In this document: positions 1-6,149 of the stretch, one piece after another | Layout of the letters: every line of letters begins with the position of its first letter | Numbering within the stretch: position 1 is the first letter of the stretch | NCBI GenBank assembly: GCA_003566395.1 | Contig: PXDL01000174.1 | Coordinates: 1-6,149, forward strand | Origin: Balneolia bacterium | Lineage (GTDB): Bacteria; Bacteroidota; Rhodothermia; Balneolales; Cyclonatronaceae | Direction of reading: 5' to 3' | DNA: 6,149 nucleotides | Made by a program: the position numbers and the translations under genes | The notes under the pieces: generated by a model | What the model was told of the DNA's origin: nothing | Databases searched by the model: none | The model's input: the letters and a program-made list of their open reading frames with translations, nothing else

Positions 1-597
1 AACGCACTGCTTACACCCGACGAAGGCGAAGTGCTGCTTGACGGCGTAAATATTTTCGACCTACCCTATGTGGATCTTCGCATACAGCGCCAGAGGTTCG
101 GCTTTTTGTTTCAGGGCGCCGCTCTTTTCGATTCCATCAGCGCGTTTGAAAATGTGGCCTTCCCGCTTCGCTACTTTACCAAACAGAAAGAATCTGAAAT
201 ACGGGAACGCGCCCTAAGCTGTCTGGAGATGGTGAACCTGGCTGATATAGGCGATAAAAGCACAGCTGAGCTGTCGGGAGGCATGCGTAAGCGTGTTGGC
301 CTGGCCCGCGCAATTGTACTCGAACCCGATTATCTTATGTACGACGAACCAACCTCCGGGCTCGATCCTGAAACTGCCGAAGAAATCAACGAACTTATCG
401 TCCATATGTCTGAAAATCTGAATATTACTTCTATCGTTGTAACGCACGATATGCACAGCGTACTTGAAATAGCTGATTCGGCCGCGTTCCTGGATGAACA
501 AAAACTAAGCTGGTTCGGCACTATCGAAGAAATGACCAAAGCCGACCACGACCGGCTCAACAGCTTTATAAGAGCCAGTGAGTACAAAATAAACTAA
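1..597 (+). CDS. mlaF: MlaF-type ABC transporter ATPase (5' partial)
   Basis: This is the ATP-binding subunit of an MCE/Mla-type phospholipid transporter, acting on the cytoplasmic face of the inner membrane. The frame is open from base 1, so the N-terminus, including the Walker A loop, lies upstream of the window; 198 residues are visible and about 45 are probably missing. Numbered from the first visible codon, the Q-loop is at Gln38 (FLFQGAALFD), the ABC signature LSGGM at 91-95, Walker B YLMYDE at 111-116 with catalytic Glu116, the D-loop SGLD at 119-122 and the switch His149 in VVTHD. All visible catalytic elements are intact. The FQGAALFDSISAFENVAFPL stretch is characteristic of MlaF/MkL ATPases rather than of other ABC importers. 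An MCE gene follows after 76 bases, which supports the assignment; a permease gene (mlaE) would be expected upstream. Internal GTG or ATG codons should not be taken as the start. Family is certain; the exact lipid substrate is inferred. Confidence 0.93.
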   Translation, partial: NALLTPDEGEVLLDGVNIFDLPYVDLRIQRQRFGFLFQGAALFDSISAFENVAFPLRYFTKQKESEIRERALSCLEMVNLADIGDKSTAELSGGMRKRVGLARAIVLEPDYLMYDEPTSGLDPETAEEINELIVHMSENLNITSIVVTHDMHSVLEIADSAAFLDEQKLSWFGTIEEMTKADHDRLNSFIRASEYKIN

Positions 598-673
598 TCC
601 GATTTCAACGGGAAGGGTTTAGTGCTGCTTGAAAGCCTGCCCTCCCCCTAATTACTGAAGCACGTTCCTGAAC

Positions 674-1594
674 ATGAAAAATGAATTTAAAGTAGCCATC
701 ACCATCTTCATAGCCATTGTGGTAGCCGTACTCGGTTACCGTTTTATGGCAGAAATGCCTCTACTCGGTAAAACCTATGAGGTGTACGCTGTTTTCGATC
801 GGGTTGACGGTGTAGGAACCGGTACGGCCGTGCTCGTTCAGGGCGTCAAGGTTGGGTCGGTTAGCAGGGTCCGGTTTACTGATGACGACAGCCTGCGCGT
901 GGATATCTCCTTTAATATGGACCGGAAACTGCCCGAGGGATCCATAGCCTATATCCGCACATCACAGATAATCGATAAGGCGCTTGAAATTGAACGGGGC
1001 GATTCAGACCGGCTCATCGAAAGCGGTGGACGCATACAGGGTATTTATGATGAAGGCTTGTTCGGCACAATCCGTGATGTAGGCGAACGAACCGGCCGGA
1101 ATATTGAAGACTCGACCAATAAACTGAGCAGCGTGCTGCAGGAAATTGACGAAATGCTCAAAGAAAGCGGCCGGCAGGATATTCAGGAAAGCCTCGGGGG
1201 TCTCAACCGCTCCGTACATACGGTGGAACAGCTTCTCGAAGCAAGGCAGCAGGAACTGGAAGAATCCATTTATCACCTTCGCAATACGCTTCGTTCTCTC
1301 GACGGAATTACTTCCGGGCAAGAGGAGCAGATTGAGACCATCATCGCAAATCTGGAGTCAACAACCGGCAAGCTCGACACCACCGCCGGCGAGATGGACG
1401 AATTTTCACGTGAGCTGAATGTGCTGATTAAAAAAATTAATGAAGGCGACGGAAGCCTGGGCAAGCTGGTAAACGACCCTTCGCTCTACAATAACCTCGA
1501 CAGCCTTTCATATAACCTCAACAGGCTCATCAAGAATGTGAACGACAACCCCCGCGACTTCCTCAAACACATGCGGCTGGTTGACATTTTCTGA
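674..1594 (+). CDS. mlaD: MCE-domain (MlaD-type) lipid-transport protein
   Basis: This is probably the membrane-anchored periplasmic substrate-binding subunit that works with the upstream ATPase in moving lipids between inner and outer membranes. The 306-residue protein has one N-terminal transmembrane segment (about residues 7-24) and no cysteine, so it is anchored by a helix and is not a lipoprotein. An MCE domain follows (about 34-113) with the family core around LVQGVKVGSV (54-63). Residues 130-255 are polar and heptad-like, probably long helices or coiled coil. The C-terminal motif (258-298), with GDGSLGKLVNDPSLY and a closing NPRDFLK, is typical of MCE proteins with a long tail. E. coli MlaD, as I recall it, is about 183 residues, so this form is much longer and nearer to tunnel-type MCE proteins. 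The ATG at 674 gives an intact anchor at the very N-terminus; only a weak GAAG lies upstream, too far away to be a good ribosome site. No mlaC or mlaB follows. Confidence 0.9.
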   Translation: MKNEFKVAITIFIAIVVAVLGYRFMAEMPLLGKTYEVYAVFDRVDGVGTGTAVLVQGVKVGSVSRVRFTDDDSLRVDISFNMDRKLPEGSIAYIRTSQIIDKALEIERGDSDRLIESGGRIQGIYDEGLFGTIRDVGERTGRNIEDSTNKLSSVLQEIDEMLKESGRQDIQESLGGLNRSVHTVEQLLEARQQELEESIYHLRNTLRSLDGITSGQEEQIETIIANLESTTGKLDTTAGEMDEFSRELNVLIKKINEGDGSLGKLVNDPSLYNNLDSLSYNLNRLIKNVNDNPRDFLKHMRLVDIF

Positions 1595-1650
1595 TCCCGA
1601 CTTTATCGATCGCTCTTCGCTGTCCGGAATTTCAGTTTGGGAAGCTCCTC

Positions 1651-1681
1651 TTTGATATGGCCTGAAAAGACTGTATTTTTC
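1651..1681 (+). promoter_or_regulatory. Candidate Bacteroidota-type promoter for the ppiD-like gene
   Basis: TTTG at 1651-1654 is followed, after exactly 19 bases, by TATTTTTC at 1674-1681. The published Bacteroidota housekeeping pattern is TTTG-N19-TANNTTTG, so all positions match except the last base of the -7 element. Transcription would begin near 1685-1690 and leave a leader of about 150 bases before the ATG at 1837. The placement, in the only sizeable gap between the MCE gene and the ppiD-like gene, is sensible. Whether this organism uses that consensus is inferred from its presumed taxonomy. Confidence 0.45.
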
Positions 1682-1695
1682 TAAGCTATCGGAAC

Positions 1696-1712
1696 TTTAG
1701 CAAAATGCTAAA
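1696..1712 (+). repeat. Perfect inverted repeat, 7-base arms, 3-base loop
   Basis: TTTAGCA (1696-1702) and TGCTAAA (1706-1712) are exact reverse complements around AAA. No U-tract follows, so it does not resemble an intrinsic terminator. It begins some 15 bases downstream of the -7 element of the promoter candidate, so it could be a hairpin at the 5' end of the leader transcript or a palindromic operator. The repeat itself is certain; any function is inference. Confidence 0.45.
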
Positions 1713-1727
1713 ATATCCCAATATTTT
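1710..1727 (+). repeat. Second perfect inverted repeat overlapping the first
   Basis: AAAATAT (1710-1716) and ATATTTT (1721-1727) are exact reverse complements around CCCA. The left arm shares bases 1710-1712 with the right arm of the preceding inverted repeat, so the two hairpins would compete. The stem is all A-T and therefore weak on its own. The arrangement may be regulatory or may reflect AT-rich chance sequence. Confidence 0.4.
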
Positions 1728-1836
1728 CATTCGTTCAAAGGGGTGGGTTCGGCACGGCAGCAAACGCTTAACGCAGTCTGTACCAGCCTGCTTTCCCCTT
1801 CAGTTATATTAACTTAAACTTGCTTATTCTTTCGTA

Positions 1837-3606
1837 ATGGGTTTCATGGAAAAGATGAGGGGTGCCACAGGACCAGTACTTTGGGTATTGGTTTTTGCTT
1901 TTGGCATTCTGTTTATGCTTCAGGATACCGACGTATTCTCAGTCCTGCAGGCCGGTCCCCGCAACCTCGGTGAAGTTGACGGGCGTCCCATCACTCAAAA
2001 TGATTATAATCAGCGTATTAACGCTTACACCGAACAATATTCACAGCAAACCGGAAATCCGCCTTCTATTGAAGAACGTGCCCGTTTTGAAGAACAGGTA
2101 TGGGAACAACTGATTGTTGAAAATGCCCTCCGCAACGAAATGGAGCGCCTGGGTATCACCGTAACTGAACGTGAGATTGTAGATGCCATTCTCGGCGACG
2201 ATCCCGATCCCCTCATCCGCCAGTTTTTCGGGCGCCCCGACGGCAGCATCGACCGGGCCACCCTTCGCGCCCTCATCGAACAGCCCGAAACAGCTTCCGA
2301 ATGGATTCTTATTGAAGATCAGATTCGTGAGAACCGGATGCAGCAGAAAATAAATCAGTTTATGCAGTCTGCTGTAAAAGTCACCAACCGCGAGATCGAA
2401 CAGGATTATATCCGGACCAATACCACGGCCGCTGTAGAATTCGTACGCTTCCCGTATTCCGATATTTCCGAAAGTGAAGTTGAGGTTTCCGACTCCGAGC
2501 TCCGTACCTATCACCGTGAAAACTCAAAGCAGTTTGAGCGGGAGAAAACGTGGAACTTCAGGTTTGTGAGTTTCAGCAAAGATCCTACTGCAGCCGACAC
2601 AGCCGCCTCTAAAGAAGAACTTCGGTTAATACGGGATGACTTCGCTGCCACTCAGGATGATTCCATGTTCGTACAGCTCAATTTTTCCACCACTCAATAC
2701 GAAGGCGAATATCAGAGCCGCGATGATGTGCGCGAACCTTACACCATCGTATTCGACATGGAAGTGGGTGAAGTAAGCCAACCACTTGTTGATGAAAATC
2801 AGGTAGCCATCGTAAAGAAAACAGGTGAGCGCGACGGAGACGTACGATTCGCCGTAGTTTCCCGCATGATTGCTGCCGACCGCACCATCACCGTTCAGCA
2901 GAACCTGGCCGAAGATTTCCGGGAGTTTGCCCGTATGGAAGGCTTTGACCGCGAGGCTGAACGCGAAGGACTTACCATTCAGGAAGCCACCGCTACCCGC
3001 GGCACACCGTTTATTCCAGGAATCGGCGAAAGCCGTGTCACCCTGCGTGAATTGGAAAAACTGAGCCGGAACAGCATTTCTCAGGTTATTGAGCTTGACA
3101 ATCAGTTCATCGTTATTAGAGTGGAAAGCGTAACCGACAAAGGGGTTCGCCCGCTTGAAGATGTACGCCAACAGGTTGAAAATGCCGTACGTGCCGAAAA
3201 ACGCCGCGAGCTCATGCTTCAACGGGTACGCGACCAATATGCAGCGCTCGGTTCTATTGAAGAAATTTCCGAAGCCTCCGACCGCGCCGTTCAGTCGGCT
3301 TCCAGTGTGAGAATGAACAGCACCAATATTTCCGGTGCCGGCCGTGAGCCCGGACTGGTAGGCGCAATTTTCGGATCCGAAACGAACACCTTAAAAGGTC
3401 CGTTCAAAGGCGAAAATGCCGTGTTCTTTTTTATTGTGAATGAACGCACGGATGCCGATTTGGCAAATTTGAGCGATAGCGAACGCGACCGCATCAGAAA
3501 CCGGCTTTCTCAGCAAAAAACCAGAACGTTTACCCAGCATCTGGTTGAGCGCCTGAAGGAACAGGCCAACGTTCGGGATAATCGTCAGCAGCAAGTTGCG
3601 ATGTAA
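1837..3606 (+). CDS. Membrane-anchored SurA/PpiD-like periplasmic chaperone
   Basis: This 589-residue protein is a PpiD-type folding factor for exported proteins, anchored in the inner membrane with its bulk in the periplasm. The architecture is a short basic N-terminus, one transmembrane helix (about 12-28), a SurA-N-like helical domain (about 36-200, beginning with GEVDGRPITQNDYNQRI at 45-61), then parvulin-like regions at about 237-330 (ending GEVSQPLVDENQVAIVKK) and 337-435 (ending SISQVIELDNQFIVIRVES), and a C-terminal unit around 489-540. E. coli PpiD is of similar length (about 620 residues). The expected parvulin signatures, a strand-1 catalytic His and a GGDLG-like loop, are not seen. 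The whole protein has only two His (226 and 568) and no Cys, so it is probably a chaperone without isomerase activity, as is thought for E. coli PpiD. ATG 1837 is chosen because it keeps a basic segment before the helix; ATGs at codons 4 and 7 are possible. No ribosome site is visible. A strong terminator follows. Confidence 0.85.
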   Translation: MGFMEKMRGATGPVLWVLVFAFGILFMLQDTDVFSVLQAGPRNLGEVDGRPITQNDYNQRINAYTEQYSQQTGNPPSIEERARFEEQVWEQLIVENALRNEMERLGITVTEREIVDAILGDDPDPLIRQFFGRPDGSIDRATLRALIEQPETASEWILIEDQIRENRMQQKINQFMQSAVKVTNREIEQDYIRTNTTAAVEFVRFPYSDISESEVEVSDSELRTYHRENSKQFEREKTWNFRFVSFSKDPTAADTAASKEELRLIRDDFAATQDDSMFVQLNFSTTQYEGEYQSRDDVREPYTIVFDMEVGEVSQPLVDENQVAIVKKTGERDGDVRFAVVSRMIAADRTITVQQNLAEDFREFARMEGFDREAEREGLTIQEATATRGTPFIPGIGESRVTLRELEKLSRNSISQVIELDNQFIVIRVESVTDKGVRPLEDVRQQVENAVRAEKRRELMLQRVRDQYAALGSIEEISEASDRAVQSASSVRMNSTNISGAGREPGLVGAIFGSETNTLKGPFKGENAVFFFIVNERTDADLANLSDSERDRIRNRLSQQKTRTFTQHLVERLKEQANVRDNRQQQVAM

Positions 3607-3632
3607 GCTCGTTGCCACGCGCATTTAATTTC

Positions 3633-3667
3633 AGGCGGCATCTTCTTCAGGATGCCGCCTTTTTTTT
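3633..3667 (+). terminator. Rho-independent terminator after the ppiD-like gene
   Basis: A perfect 10-bp GC-rich stem, AGGCGGCATC (3633-3642) with GATGCCGCCT (3651-3660), encloses an 8-base loop and runs directly into eight T residues (3660-3667). It starts 26 bases after the TAA stop. There is no matching A-run on the left side, so it should act only on + strand transcription. It separates the ppiD-like gene from the riboflavin genes and implies that ribD has its own promoter downstream. Confidence 0.93.
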
Positions 3668-3697
3668 GACTTCCATTCCTTCCCGCGCTGCCGTATC

Positions 3698-3763
3698 ATG
3701 GACATCCAACGGATAAAGCCGGTAACTCCGATTCTTCCCATTACCGAACTGAAATCGCTTTAA
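3698..3763 (+). CDS. Possible 21-codon leader ORF upstream of ribD
   Basis: An ATG at 3698 opens a 21-codon frame ending at TAA 3761-3763. The peptide, beginning MDIQRIKPVTPILPITELK, is rich in proline and isoleucine. It lies between the ppiD terminator and ribD, stops 15 bases before the ribD ATG, and is in the same frame as ribD. If translated it could couple ribosomes to ribD or act as a regulatory leader peptide. There is no visible ribosome site, I recognise no family, and an ORF this short can arise by chance. Confidence 0.2.
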   Translation: MDIQRIKPVTPILPITELKSL

Positions 3764-3778
3764 CTGGAAAACAAGCTC

Positions 3779-4903
3779 ATGTCCCTATTTACTGCCGAGG
3801 ACACATCATGGATGAAAAAGGCGCTCAAACTCGCCGAAAAAGGCCGTGGTCATGTTAGCCCGAATCCGCTGGTCGGATGTATTATTGTGGATGACAGCGG
3901 CAAAGCCATCGGCCGGGGGTATCATGAACGCTTCGGACAGGCCCATGCCGAAATCAATGCCCTTGATAAGGTTAAAAACCGGGACCGGCTTAAAGGCGCC
4001 ACCGTGTACGTTACCCTCGAACCCTGCGCCCATACCGGCAAAACACCGCCCTGCGCCGCCGAACTTGCCCGCCTGCCCATAGCGCGTGTCGTTATCGCTC
4101 AGAAGGATCCCAACCCGAAAGTGGACGGCAAAGGCATGCAGATTCTGCGGGATGCCGGCATCCTGGTTGATGCCGGACTGCTGCGGCCCGAAGCCATGAA
4201 GCTGAACGAACATTTCAATCATTTCATCCGCACCGGCCGCCCGTTTGTGACCCTCAAAATAGCCCAAACTCTCGACGGCTATATCGCTGCACACGACGGC
4301 AGCTCGCAGTGGATTACCGGCGAGGAAGCCCGGCGTCGGGTTCATCAATGGAGAAGCGAGTACGACGCGGTCTTGATCGGCAGAAATACAGCTGTGAACG
4401 ACAATCCACGGCTCACGGTCCGGCATGTTGAGGGCCGGCAGCCCAGGCGCATCGTCATAGACGGACCGCACACCCTGCCCCGCTCCCTTCATCTTTTTAC
4501 CGATCAGTATGAAGCGAAAACCTATGTCATCACCCATAACAAAGAAGCCTATCGTAAGTCGGCCGATCCCATGCTTAATATTCTGGACCCGAAAGGATTT
4601 CAGGGAGTTACCCTGCTTGTTGAAAAGAAAAACGGCCACTCAGATTTGAATCAGGCTTTTTCGGAGCTGGGCAGGATGGGTATTGCATCCGTTCTTGTTG
4701 AACCGGGCAGTGACCTGGGCCGGGCGATTATTCGCGAGCGTCTGGCCGATAAGCTGGAATTGTTCATCGCGCCTAAACTGCTGGGCGGTGGTACACGTTC
4801 GGTAAACGGGCTGGGAATTGAAACCATACAGCAAGCGTTGGAACTTCATGACACCACGGTTTCACAGGTCGGCCCGGATACGCTTATTTCGGCTTATTTT
4901 TAG
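3779..4903 (+). CDS. ribD: Bifunctional riboflavin biosynthesis protein RibD
   Basis: RibD deaminates the pyrimidine made from GTP and then reduces its ribose side chain with NADPH, two cytoplasmic steps of riboflavin synthesis. At 374 residues it has the usual two-domain length (E. coli RibD is 367). The N-terminal zinc deaminase domain (about 10-150) shows HAEINAL with His56 and Glu58, and PCAHTGKTPPC with zinc ligands Cys83 and Cys92. The C-terminal reductase domain (about 155-374) shows the RibD signatures LKIAQTLDG (159-167), SQWIT (176-180), GRNTAVNDNPRLTVR (201-215) and APKLLGG (331-337). All key residues are present, so the enzyme should be active. ATG 3779 gives a short N-terminal lead before the conserved WMKKALKLAEKG; an ATG at codon 12 (3812) would still keep the domain. 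Only a weak GGAAAA precedes the start. ribE follows after 57 bases. No FMN riboswitch is recognisable in the 111 bases between the terminator and this start. Confidence 0.96.
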   Translation: MSLFTAEDTSWMKKALKLAEKGRGHVSPNPLVGCIIVDDSGKAIGRGYHERFGQAHAEINALDKVKNRDRLKGATVYVTLEPCAHTGKTPPCAAELARLPIARVVIAQKDPNPKVDGKGMQILRDAGILVDAGLLRPEAMKLNEHFNHFIRTGRPFVTLKIAQTLDGYIAAHDGSSQWITGEEARRRVHQWRSEYDAVLIGRNTAVNDNPRLTVRHVEGRQPRRIVIDGPHTLPRSLHLFTDQYEAKTYVITHNKEAYRKSADPMLNILDPKGFQGVTLLVEKKNGHSDLNQAFSELGRMGIASVLVEPGSDLGRAIIRERLADKLELFIAPKLLGGGTRSVNGLGIETIQQALELHDTTVSQVGPDTLISAYF

Positions 4904-4918
4904 CCCTGCCCCGACGCC

Positions 4919-4933
4919 GTTTCAACCTGAAAC
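4919..4933 (+). repeat. Small inverted repeat in the ribD-ribE gap
   Basis: GTTTCA (4919-4924) and TGAAAC (4928-4933) are exact reverse complements around ACC. The repeat sits in the 57-base spacer, with no T-run after it, so it is not a terminator. Six-base arms with a short loop arise often by chance; it could be a minor mRNA hairpin. Confidence 0.25.
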
Positions 4934-4960
4934 CATACCACCAATTTAAGCCACGTAATC

Positions 4961-5590
4961 ATGTTTACCGGAATCATAGAACATACCGGAAAAGTTGTTT
5001 CGCTTGAGCCGCTTAAAGGCGGGCTTGAAATTACGATTGAATCACCGCTGGCCGAATCGCTCGACATCGACGACAGCGTGAGCATCAACGGCGTGTGCCA
5101 CACGGTTGTGAAACGATCCGGAATCCGCTTTACCGTACAGTCTGTGGAAGAGACGCTCCGCAAAACCGCCATCTGTGATCTTGAGAAAGGAAGCCTCGTC
5201 AATCTGGAAGATTCGCTGACGCTCCAAAAGAAAATCGACGGCCATATCGTTCAGGGTCATGTGGACACAGCCGGTACGATTACGGCCATCGAACAGGAAG
5301 GCGCCGACTGGCTGCTTCATATTTCCTACGATCCGTCTTTTGCCCGCTATCTGGTACCTCGCGGCAGTATTTCGGTTGACGGCATCAGCCTGACCATTGC
5401 CCGGCTTACCAATTCCGATTTCACCTTAGCAATTATTCCGTACACCTGGGAACATACAAATTTACACGAGCGCCGGACCGGTGAGCGCGTGAATCTGGAG
5501 TTCGATATTCTCGGCAAATATGTGCTTCGTGCCATCGAAACCGGAAGTATGGATATCTCTTCCTATCGCAAAGACGCCACGTCCGGCTAA
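4961..5590 (+). CDS. ribE: Riboflavin synthase, alpha chain
   Basis: This enzyme forms riboflavin from two molecules of 6,7-dimethyl-8-ribityllumazine, the last step of the pathway, in the cytoplasm. The gene is called ribE in the Bacillus convention and ribC in E. coli. The 209-residue protein has the normal length and the tandem lumazine-binding barrels. The first begins with the hallmark MFTGIIE and carries SINGVCHTV (41-49) and GHIVQGHVD (94-102). The second carries VPRGSISVDGISLTIA (132-147) and IPYTWEHTNL (159-168), followed by the linker region near Asp182. By recalled alignment with the E. coli enzyme, Phe2, Ser39, Cys46 and Asp182 occupy the functionally important positions. The conserved N-terminal motif fixes the start at 4961, although no ribosome site is seen. 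It follows ribD closely and is followed after 21 bases by an uncharacterised gene, so the three are probably one transcript. Confidence 0.97.
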   Translation: MFTGIIEHTGKVVSLEPLKGGLEITIESPLAESLDIDDSVSINGVCHTVVKRSGIRFTVQSVEETLRKTAICDLEKGSLVNLEDSLTLQKKIDGHIVQGHVDTAGTITAIEQEGADWLLHISYDPSFARYLVPRGSISVDGISLTIARLTNSDFTLAIIPYTWEHTNLHERRTGERVNLEFDILGKYVLRAIETGSMDISSYRKDATSG

Positions 5591-5611
5591 TTTTCCCCTA
5601 ACCCGTTAAAC

Positions 5612-6079
5612 ATGTATCTGAACAGCAGAAGCGAACTCAAAGACTATCTCACATACAACGAAAACGAACAAGACCCTTTCTGGTTCGGCGAAGGACAGGT
5701 CTTCGAGCTCTTTTTTCTCGCTGAGGATGAAGGCCCTACCGACACCCAGCTCGATTACTATCTGGATTTTCAGAACAACTCCATAGAATATATGGATGAC
5801 GTCAGGGCGCGCGTAATTGATGCCTGGGAGCGGGAAAAGGGGCAGGCTCCGCAGCGTTTTTATAATGAAGTGCCTTTTGTGGATATCATCACCATCAATC
5901 CCGAGAACTCCGAAACCGATATGGATATGGTAGTCAGTTTCCGAACCTTCAAGTTACTGTTCTACAGCCGCTGGACCACTTACGTTGCCAAATTCAAAGG
6001 CCGCAAACTCGTGTATCTGAAAACCGCGCGCCTGTATGAGAAAGAGGATATGAGGGAGCAGGGAGTTGGTGTTGAATGA
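5612..6079 (+). CDS. Uncharacterised small acidic protein
   Basis: I do not recognise this 155-residue protein. It has no signal peptide or membrane segment, is acidic overall and aromatic-rich, and has no cysteine, so it is probably a soluble cytoplasmic protein. An N-terminal half with FWFGEGQVFELFFLAEDEGP (23-42) is followed by a likely helix, then alternating hydrophobic stretches (88-96, 105-118 and 123-138) that suggest a beta-rich C-terminal half. The layout of a short beta segment, a P..Q motif (43-46), then a helical stretch ending in AWEREK (71-76) loosely resembles small DUF/immunity-like families, but this is only an impression. The ATG at 5612 lies 21 bases after the ribE stop, so co-transcription is likely; no ribosome site is seen. 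Codon use looks like that of its neighbours, arguing for a real gene. The 70 bases after its TGA show no clear terminator. Confidence 0.78.
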   Translation: MYLNSRSELKDYLTYNENEQDPFWFGEGQVFELFFLAEDEGPTDTQLDYYLDFQNNSIEYMDDVRARVIDAWEREKGQAPQRFYNEVPFVDIITINPENSETDMDMVVSFRTFKLLFYSRWTTYVAKFKGRKLVYLKTARLYEKEDMREQGVGVE

Positions 6080-6149
6080 TAGGATTGGTGTAAGGTCGGG
6101 TAAGGGCGTATTTCAGAACCGTGCAGTACGCTTCTAACCAAAGAAGACC

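Noticed and set aside
1792..1822. A second promoter candidate, TTTC-N19-TAAACTTG, ending 14 bases before the ppiD-like ATG
   Set aside because: Spacing fits the Bacteroidota pattern, but both elements carry a mismatch and the leader would be only about 8-10 bases. The candidate at 1651-1681 is the better match; this one is kept only as an alternative.
2041..3237. Long - strand open frames (2041-2514 and 2626-3237) opposite the ppiD-like gene
   Set aside because: They mirror the codon pattern of the sense gene, have low-complexity unfamiliar translations and have no promoter or start context.
3666..3699. TTGACT and TATCAT as a sigma-70-like promoter for ribD
   Set aside because: The two boxes are 22 bases apart, too far for normal spacing, and TTGACT overlaps the T-tract of the terminator.
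3668..3778. FMN riboswitch before ribD
   Set aside because: I looked for the conserved GC-rich core segments of the FMN element and found none; the gap is also short for a full element plus expression platform.
3806..4639. A 277-codon open frame on the - strand opposite ribD
   Set aside because: It lies entirely inside a well-conserved ribD on the other strand and its translation resembles no known protein. It is an effect of codon bias in the real gene.
6080..6149. A - strand frame open through the last 70 bases and into the uncharacterised gene
   Set aside because: It has no recognisable start or protein similarity and overlaps the + strand gene; nothing supports a gene entering from the right edge.

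Overview
This window looks like an ordinary housekeeping stretch of a Gram-negative bacterial chromosome with roughly balanced base composition. All five complete genes and one 5'-truncated gene lie on the + strand. The organism is most likely a member of the Bacteroidota/Rhodothermota side of the tree, plausibly a Balneolia-type bacterium. Three things suggest this: the sequence style of the SurA/PpiD-like protein and of the MCE protein, start codons without a recognisable Shine-Dalgarno sequence, and a promoter candidate of the Bacteroidota TTTG-N19-TANNTTTG type. The taxonomic call is inference. I see no mobile element, CRISPR array, tRNA, rRNA or phage gene.

Layout. (1) Positions 1-1594 hold the end of an envelope lipid-transport operon: a 5'-truncated MlaF-type ATPase followed by an MCE-domain (MlaD-type) protein with a long helical C-terminal half. 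(2) Positions 1595-1836 are a 242-base gap. It holds a promoter candidate (1651-1681) and, just downstream, two overlapping inverted repeats (1696-1712 and 1710-1727) that cannot both fold at once; together they make a possible structured leader of the next gene. (3) Positions 1837-3606 encode a membrane-anchored SurA/PpiD-like periplasmic folding factor that appears to have lost parvulin catalytic residues. It ends at a strong intrinsic terminator (3633-3667). (4) Positions 3668-6079 hold a riboflavin cluster: a possible 21-codon leader ORF, ribD (bifunctional deaminase/reductase), ribE (riboflavin synthase alpha chain) and a small uncharacterised acidic protein that is probably co-transcribed. 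No FMN riboswitch is recognisable before ribD. The last 70 bases (6080-6149) hold nothing I can support.

Function. The MlaF/MCE pair and the PpiD-like protein both serve the cell envelope, in lipid traffic and in folding of exported proteins. RibD and RibE catalyse early and final steps of riboflavin synthesis; ribBA and ribH must lie elsewhere. The most interesting items are the possible leader structure before the ppiD-like gene, the degenerate PPIase domains, the leader ORF before ribD, and the unrecognised gene behind ribE. I do not see convincing evidence of a new multi-gene system.
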